From: Drosophila pseudoobscura
Taxonomy: Eukaryota > Arthropoda > Insecta > Diptera > Drosophilidae
DNA: 64,000 bases
Direction of reading: 5' to 3'
Assembly (NCBI RefSeq): GCF_009870125.1
Contig: NC_046681.1
Span: 13,839,001-13,903,000 of the forward strand
This document shows, in pieces, positions 58,001 to 64,000 of the stretch. The notes under the pieces were generated by a model, which saw only the letters and a program-made list of their open reading frames with translations, was not told where the DNA came from and made no database searches. Position 1 is the first letter of the stretch, and every line of letters begins with the position of its first letter. The position numbers and the translations under genes were made by a program.

Positions 58001-59279
58001 ATTCTGGTTCTGGAAAGAAAGGCGGATGCAGCTCCTTCCTTGACCTATTCGTGCTCCTTCTGCTTCGATTTCTAGTCCTGCTTCTAGTCCTGATTCTACT
58101 ACTGATGCTGTTCCTGCTCCTAGTTCTAGTCCGGTGACATGCGAGCGACGCAGAAATGTGGCGGAAATGAATTTTACGCTCAGAAAAACCAATAAAATCC
58201 ATAGATAGTTACGGATACACTGACCAAAATAGTGGCTACCTATTGCTAAAGAGTCCCCTAGAAACAAATGTTTTAGACTGATCCGAAAGGAGGTGCATAT
58301 ATCCAGAAGGGCTTTCCCTTTGAAGAAGTGCCTTGCCACATTTTCAATCTTTCTTCAAATATGGGGACTGAGAGGAATTTTCTAGGGTTTTTGCTAGGCG
58401 ATCAATGTCTGTATGTTACGAAACTTCTCTCTTTAAATATAGTTACTAAAATGTACAATAATTAAGGATTAATTCCGAAAGACTCAACCAATTAATATCC
58501 AAATTTCCAGAATGTATATCCCTTGATTTCAAGTGCAGCGCATTCATAGGTGCAATCAAATGTTGCATGGTGCTGGGGGCTGTGGGCAGGGGAGGGTGTG
58601 CAGTATCCCCGGGGGAGGGTTGGCAAAATGTTAGCAGAATGTTCTTTTGGCAAAACAACAACAAAATGTTTTTGCATTATTTACGCGTTGCTGGCATTTT
58701 ATGCTAATAAATTACCAATATGCATGAACGTAAAACTTTTTGTTGCCTCTGCAGGTGGAAGGGGGGGAGCTAAAGAAGTTACCAGCAAAACTGGCACACA
58801 CTGGAAGGGGGGGGGGGGGGGGGGGGGGGGGGGCAACGCATTTATTATTTTTTGATATTTTTTTACACACACACACACACACGGGGAACCTGGAAAATCG
58901 AATGGGGAAAGTACAGCGCGAAAAGTCGGGGAAACCAACTAAACCAACAATTTTTTCCTCTGCCATTGTGTGTGTGTGTGTGTGTGTGTGGGGGTGATGT
59001 CTATCTGTGTGTGTGTGTGTATGCGTTCTGTGCATTGGTTGACGCCAAAGAAATTTGGCGTCAGTTTTATTCGAGAGCAAAAAAAAAAGGTGAAACTAGG
59101 GGCCAGGAGATGGGCTGATGGGGAGCCAGCAACAATGGCAAACAAAAATCCGGAAAAAATAGCAAAATCGTATAAAAATAGCTGGAATCCACGCTCAAAA
59201 CTCCAAATGCATTTGAAGGGCGTGAGGGGTAAAAGATGGGGATGGCAAGATAGGAGAAATGTGAGAAGAGGTTACCCTG
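55045..59279. other. Non-coding region, part 1 of the right-hand gene desert
   Basis: No gene is supported. Contents include (TC)n at 56701-56727, a GGA run at 56911-56938, (TG)n at 57102-57124, an ATCCCC array at 57307-57333, a G tract at 57902-57911, the pure G27 tract at 58807-58833, (CA)n at 58864-58881 and (TG)n at 58967-58991. Open frames in this part follow these repeats. Confidence 0.5.
58807..58833 (+). repeat. Uninterrupted 27-base poly-G tract
   Basis: 27 consecutive G residues are followed by a CA repeat 30 bases later. Such a tract can form G-quadruplexes and is hard to sequence, so its printed length may be approximate. Confidence 0.85.
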
Positions 59280-61856
59280 TTGGGGGGGGAGGATGGGGCG
59301 CAGGAGAAGGAGGAAAGCGGAAAGCGGCAGCCTGCGAGTGGCATAAAGAGTAGAGGACTTGCGGCAGTAGTGTACTGGCAGGCGATAGGGACTGGGGCAC
59401 GGCTAATGTGGCATTTTGGCAGGAGGTGGCACGGACAGCCAACAGGCAACACACAAGCCAATGGACAAGGCCGTGCGATAAGCGAAGCTAACGAAGGGGC
59501 AGGAGAGGCGTCACAAGGGCGAGAGTGTGGTAAAACAGCTGCAAGCCTTCGCCAAAAACCGCTAATTGGAAGACCATCGAGTCGGCTGCACATAGCCTAC
59601 CCGGGGGCCGTGGCAAGAGCTGCGATGCGTGTGGCATTTGGTCAACAGTGTTCGTTGGGGGAGGGGGAGGGAAGACGCACATGTTGGATAAGAAAAAGGC
59701 AACAAGATCCAGAGGGCTATCTGAAGTTTAAGGAAAAGGAACTCTTGAACTTCCGATACGTTGTATATTTAAAGGAAATTCTGTATAAATCAAATGGCAG
59801 AGTATTCACAGTTTCCATGCATTCGTATCCCTCCTCCAGCCATCAGAAACCTTTTCGCTCTGAACCCACACTCTCAAAGGAAATGCAAGAAATTTTCCCG
59901 TTGAACTCAAGTAGCTATCATCCTTATACATACACACAGATGGATATACATATATACTACACATATGTATGTATGTTTGTTCTTTCTTTCAGTTGGCAGG
60001 TAAATATGGCTGTCGCTGCACAGATAGCGCTAACACCGCTGAACTTTCACCCCTGCCTCCTGCACTCCTGCACTCCTGCACTCTTTCTGGGTTCTCTTTT
60101 CTGTTTGCCATCTCTTTTCCGCTGCGTAACCACATTTATGCATTTGCTATTTTTGCAAAAGACATGTAGACAAGCAGCCCCCCTCCCCCCCACCGAAACC
60201 CAAAGCCAAATATTATTGAAAACCAAAATTTCAAGGTAAACACAGCTGCAGTTTTTGTTAAGGCAAGGGAACGAGGCGAGGCATGCCCCAGCCTCAGACT
60301 CCACCTAAGCCTCCATAAAAATATCTTCGATCCGAGCGGGGGGGAGGGGGTTTGCAGACCATTTTTCTCTCTCGTTTTGGGGCCTCCGGCCTTATCGGAG
60401 TAACGGCATCGGAAACGGTCGGGCTCTAGCAATTAAGGAGCGTAGCGTCCATTGTATTGTATAATTTACAGAGTGTCGCAGAGTACGTCTGCCGCCGGGC
60501 CATAACTCAGGGAAAGCGAGAAGGCGAAGCAACAATTGCCCTGCCTAAGTCCAGGGATATTATTGGATACTTACGAGTCTGTGGGCTGGCCATGGAAATG
60601 CATTCGCAGCGGAAATGCCAGGGAAACTGCATAAAAACTAGGTGAGAAGAGCAGACGACTCCTGCTCCTGTATGTGTGTGTGTGAAAATGAATTTATATG
60701 GCACTTAAATGCCAAGTAAGGCAATGGAGGTGCTAGTGCTGTGTGTGTGTGTGTGTGTGTTAGCCAAGACGGCACGGTGGAGCCGAGTGTAAACAAGCTG
60801 GGTAACACGAATGAGAACAAACACATTGAGAATTGGGTAAAGTAAGATAAATATTACCCACCATAAGGCGATGCTGAATGTCGGGCGATGACGATGATGA
60901 TGATGATGGGGGATTTGAGGATAGACGAGGGAAAAAAACGACGGATGGGGGAATCTGGAAGATCTGAATGAAAGCAGCACAAGATCGATGTGTCCTGTAT
61001 GGGTTTCCCAGGCCATTCTAGAGAAACCTCAGCATCATAATTATACAAATAAGAGTGCAAATCCCAAGGCTATTCTTTCATTTGGTTTACTTTTGCCAAC
61101 CACACAGAGGTGCAGCACCTTCAGTTGTGGGGCTCCTCATTGTTGGCCATCTGAAAAGTTGGCCAAGACTTGAGTCATTGTTTGGCGGCAACGGGAACGG
61201 CTCTGCCTTTGGCTCTGCTGTGAATGGCAAATTGCTTCCTCAAGTGAACAGATTTAATTGCTAACAAATGCCAAAGGGCCAAAGGGCGCCACTGGGTCCG
61301 GTGCCCCCAGCATTTGATATGGCAATCTGTCCAGGGTATCCTTGCGGCTCATAATTATACGGCAATCAATTGTCTACTGTAATTAGGAAATTAAATGTTT
61401 GCACAAATCTGTTTGAGCTCTTTCCGATGGTTAAAGTTTTATCTACTATCCCCCACAAAAGGTCGCAGGAAGGAAGGAATAAATTTCTTGCCAACTTCAA
61501 ATTGGTCTGTTGGTCCTCGCTGTTGACTGTTAGTCCTGCTGTTGGCCAGCAGATGTTATTCCCTAACAGGGAATCCCTCTCCTGCAATGGAGCTTAACAT
61601 TTAAGAGAATTTCGCCTTTGGTTTGAGCTTCTGCCAGCTAACAGCTTCTATTAGCTGCAGAGGAGTCAACTCTGTTAGCATCTGCTGGGGAATTTCTCTG
61701 TTAGACCTTCTCTTAAACTGTCTATGGCAGCTATATCTGTTAGATTTCGCTGTTATCTATCTCTGTTAGCTTTCAGTGTTGGCTCCGCCAGTTCAATAAC
61801 ATGAAAGGCAGGCTGATAAACTGTTAAAGCTGTTAAATGCCTGTTATGAAAATTAT
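59280..61856. other. Non-coding region, part 2; includes one unusually long open frame
   Basis: A plus-strand frame stays open from 59280 to 60239 (first ATG at 59406, 277 codons from there), but the predicted residues show no domain, and the sequence includes low-complexity stretches. I do not call it a gene. (TG)n occurs at 60739-60760, and GATGAT at 60890-60907. From about 61528 to 61770 the heptamer CTGTTAG recurs. Confidence 0.45.
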
Positions 61857-62066
61857 AAAGCTGTCTGCTATGACAATATCAAAGCTGTTCGCTATACAAC
61901 TCTCAACTATGTTTGACATTGAAATCTCAAACCTGTCTGCAATGAAATTCCAAATTAAGCTGGTTGTGTTAAAACTCTAAACGCTGCCTTAAATCTGTCT
62001 TTTTATGACACTAGCAAAGCTGTCTGCTATGGTCTTCCCAAGGCTGGCTGCCATGAAACTGTTGAA
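61857..62066 (+). repeat. Degenerate 24-bp minisatellite
   Basis: Units starting at 61857, 61881, 61905, 61929 and 61952 are 23-24 bases long, each beginning AA(A)GCTGTCTGCTATGA-like and ending ATC/CTC. After a diverged part they resume near 62016 and 62040 (AAAGCTGTCTGCTATGGTCT, AAGGCTGGCTGCCATGAAAC). The array is old and diverged and has no coding role. Confidence 0.7.
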
Positions 62067-64000
62067 CCATCAGTGTTTGTGTTTCCTTCGTTCTATCTCT
62101 TCAACTAATTGCCAACAAAATTAACTTTATTTTCATTTTATTCCAGTATTTCTTTGTTGGTTTGTTTTCGCCATCAAATTTTCGGTAAAAACATTTAATA
62201 ATGCACTTCACTTTTGGCGAACAGTGCCATGAAGGGCTCAACACGGCTTTGCCGCTCCCAGGGCGCCCCCTCACCACTTCCACTTACCCTCTGGATACCG
62301 GCTTCGTGCCGGCAATTTAATTAATCTGCACAAAATATGCAACACAGCAAAAGTTTCACCAGCCAACAACAAACACTCTCACACGTACACAGGCAAAGAA
62401 ACACACACACACACATACACGCAGGAACATATATGAGAAGGAATTGCCAGAGTTATAATGCTTGACATACAAAAAGAAGGGAATACCTAGGATTGCAAGT
62501 CGCTGATTAACATACACTGCACAAGATATAGTTTTGATTATTATCCGACAGATATGCTCGTACTTATTTGTAGAAAAAGTAATCCTTTTTGGGGGGGACA
62601 GCATCATTGCTTTTATGAGCTTTCAAGTAAATAATACTTGAGTATTTCATTACTTTTCGGCATTGGCAACATCTAAACTCTAAGCCCAATCAGTATACCC
62701 TTTTTCTAGTGCACAAAAAAGAGTGGAAGACTGTGTGTGGCTGCATGTGTGAGTGGGTGTGAATGTGCCCCTAAAAGCAGGCAATGGAAAAAGGCAGAGA
62801 GCATCTTCAAAGCATCAGGCGGCAGCAGCAGCAACAACAGAAACAGCAACAGCAGTGGCAATAAGATTACTTAATTGATTTAAATTTGCTTGTCTTACTA
62901 GACAGTAGAGAGGGGGCATAGGGAGAGAGAGAGAGTGCAGGGGCAAGGATGTTGTACAGTGTCGAAAGCAATAATGAAGTTGTTGCCCAGCTCTGGCCAA
63001 AAGAAGGCACTACAATGGCAATGGAAATGAAAATGACAAAGAGCATAATAAAGGCAAGTATTGGAAGAGCTCACCACTGAGAGAAATAACAAAGATTAGC
63101 GAGAAATCAAAGAAATAGTTGAAATGATTTGGTTGAAGCAAAGCAGAGTTCCAGTCACAACTTTCCCGAACAGTAGATCCCCTTTTACTCTGTACTTTCT
63201 CCCAGTGTACGCGTAATTTCCGCTTTGTTGTTGCCGTCATCTCTGATGATTATGATGGGGATGATTATAGCGGAGGAGACAACGTGTCGCATGCATTATA
63301 TAACTTGTTTAATTAATCACATTACGCTTTAAGGAATGCCCAGGACTTGGATTCAATTTGGCCTAATGCGCTTCTGTATCGTATCTGCTTGTGTGTCCCC
63401 TTCGCCTCTGTATGTGTGTGTTGGTGTCCTTGTGTTATCCTGTCTGTTCTGTATGTGTGTGTGTGTGTGTCTTGTCCTGTCCACTGCGTCAATTTTGCAG
63501 CCTGCACCATGGGCACTGTCCATAAGCCGCCGCAGCCAAATGATGGCCGAGAGAAGCCCCCGTCAAACGACCCCAAAGGCATCATTTTGTTTGTGTATAT
63601 CTGTATCTGCGGTTGGCTGTTATTACGATGCCCCATTCCCCCCACTCAGAGGCAGAGAAGGCTGCCTCGTTAGCCTGACCATGCCCCAAAACAAGAACCA
63701 GTGCCATGGCAAGGACAGGAGCCCCGACACAGAAGCACAGACACACAAACAGGAAGAGTCCGCTTAGTCATGGCTGCCAGAGGCTGCTGCTGCGTCGACA
63801 TCATCGCTCCGTCTCCATCTCCGCCAACACCCGACTCCAATGCCTCCTATAGCTGTCCCGCTGCCTCGCTGCTGCCCCTCTGCCTCGCTGCTGCTGCTGT
63901 ATGTGACTTGCATGCTGCGCTGAGCGCCAAAGTTTTGACTTCAATTTGCCCAGTTACAAATTTTGTCTTCTCTCTCCCCGGTTTTTTTTTTGCTGTTTTT
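62067..64000. other. Non-coding region to the end of the window
   Basis: No gene is supported. There are CA/TG tracts (62400-62415, 63452-63470), CAGCAG/CAACAG stretches at 62821-62858 and GA tracts near 62920. The last 250 bases are CTGC-rich and end in a T tract. The region could be an intron or upstream part of a gene outside the window. Confidence 0.45.

Noticed and set aside
61857-62066. CRISPR-like array
   Set aside because: Units are adjacent and degenerate without unique spacers, and the DNA is from an animal.

Overview
The window is nuclear DNA of a Drosophila-type fly. The genes have short phase-consistent introns, the promoters and splice sites are fly-like, and the gene order (multicopper oxidase, Fbp2, FUT10/11-type fucosyltransferase, scat/Vps54, dynein-2 light intermediate chain, numb) matches what I remember of the D. 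melanogaster 30B region (Muller element B; CG3759, CG3763, CG4435, CG3766, CG3769, CG3779). Dense CA/GA/poly-G microsatellites and the locally triplicated fucosyltransferase suggest a species outside the melanogaster subgroup, perhaps the obscura group. That placement is inference.

Layout. 1-312 is the 3' end of a GPI-anchored multicopper oxidase (Mco1-like). 1110-1938 is Fbp2, the methionine-rich ADH-like fat body protein. 2160-3278 is a very basic, repeat-bearing protein I do not recognise. From about 3314 to 13557 there are three head-to-tail segmental duplication units. Each carries a complete four-exon GT10 fucosyltransferase on the minus strand plus, upstream of it, the first exon of scat on the plus strand. 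Only the third unit joins the real scat gene (13376-16244); units A and B carry dead scat exon-1 fragments. The second intron of the first fucosyltransferase hosts a nested 296-residue gene on the same strand. Copies 2 and 3 keep only about 100 bp of it.

16728-17897 is a cytoplasmic dynein-2 light intermediate chain. It is followed after 89 bp by a small divergent RpS28 paralogue (17987-18187). numb occupies about 18.4-44.9 kb: a candidate distal promoter and leader near 18.4-19.3 kb, a 36-nt micro-exon candidate at 27.77 kb, a candidate internal promoter near 30.1-31.0 kb, coding exons 41059-42957 and a long 3' UTR.

Beyond numb lie CTCF-like motifs, a candidate minus-strand leader, an intact-ended non-autonomous DNA transposon with a perfect 36-bp terminal inverted repeat and a CATCG target duplication (45526-46719, Transib-like), and a small inverted-repeat element. 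A long, mostly non-coding region to the end of the window follows. Its only convincing gene is a secreted C-type lectin (54389-54999, minus).

The most unusual part is the 3.3-13.6 kb cluster: three intact paralogues with a conserved non-canonical GC-AG intron, promoter loss in one copy, C-terminal truncation in another, and gain or loss of a nested gene. I saw no tRNA, rRNA, CRISPR or bacterial-type element.
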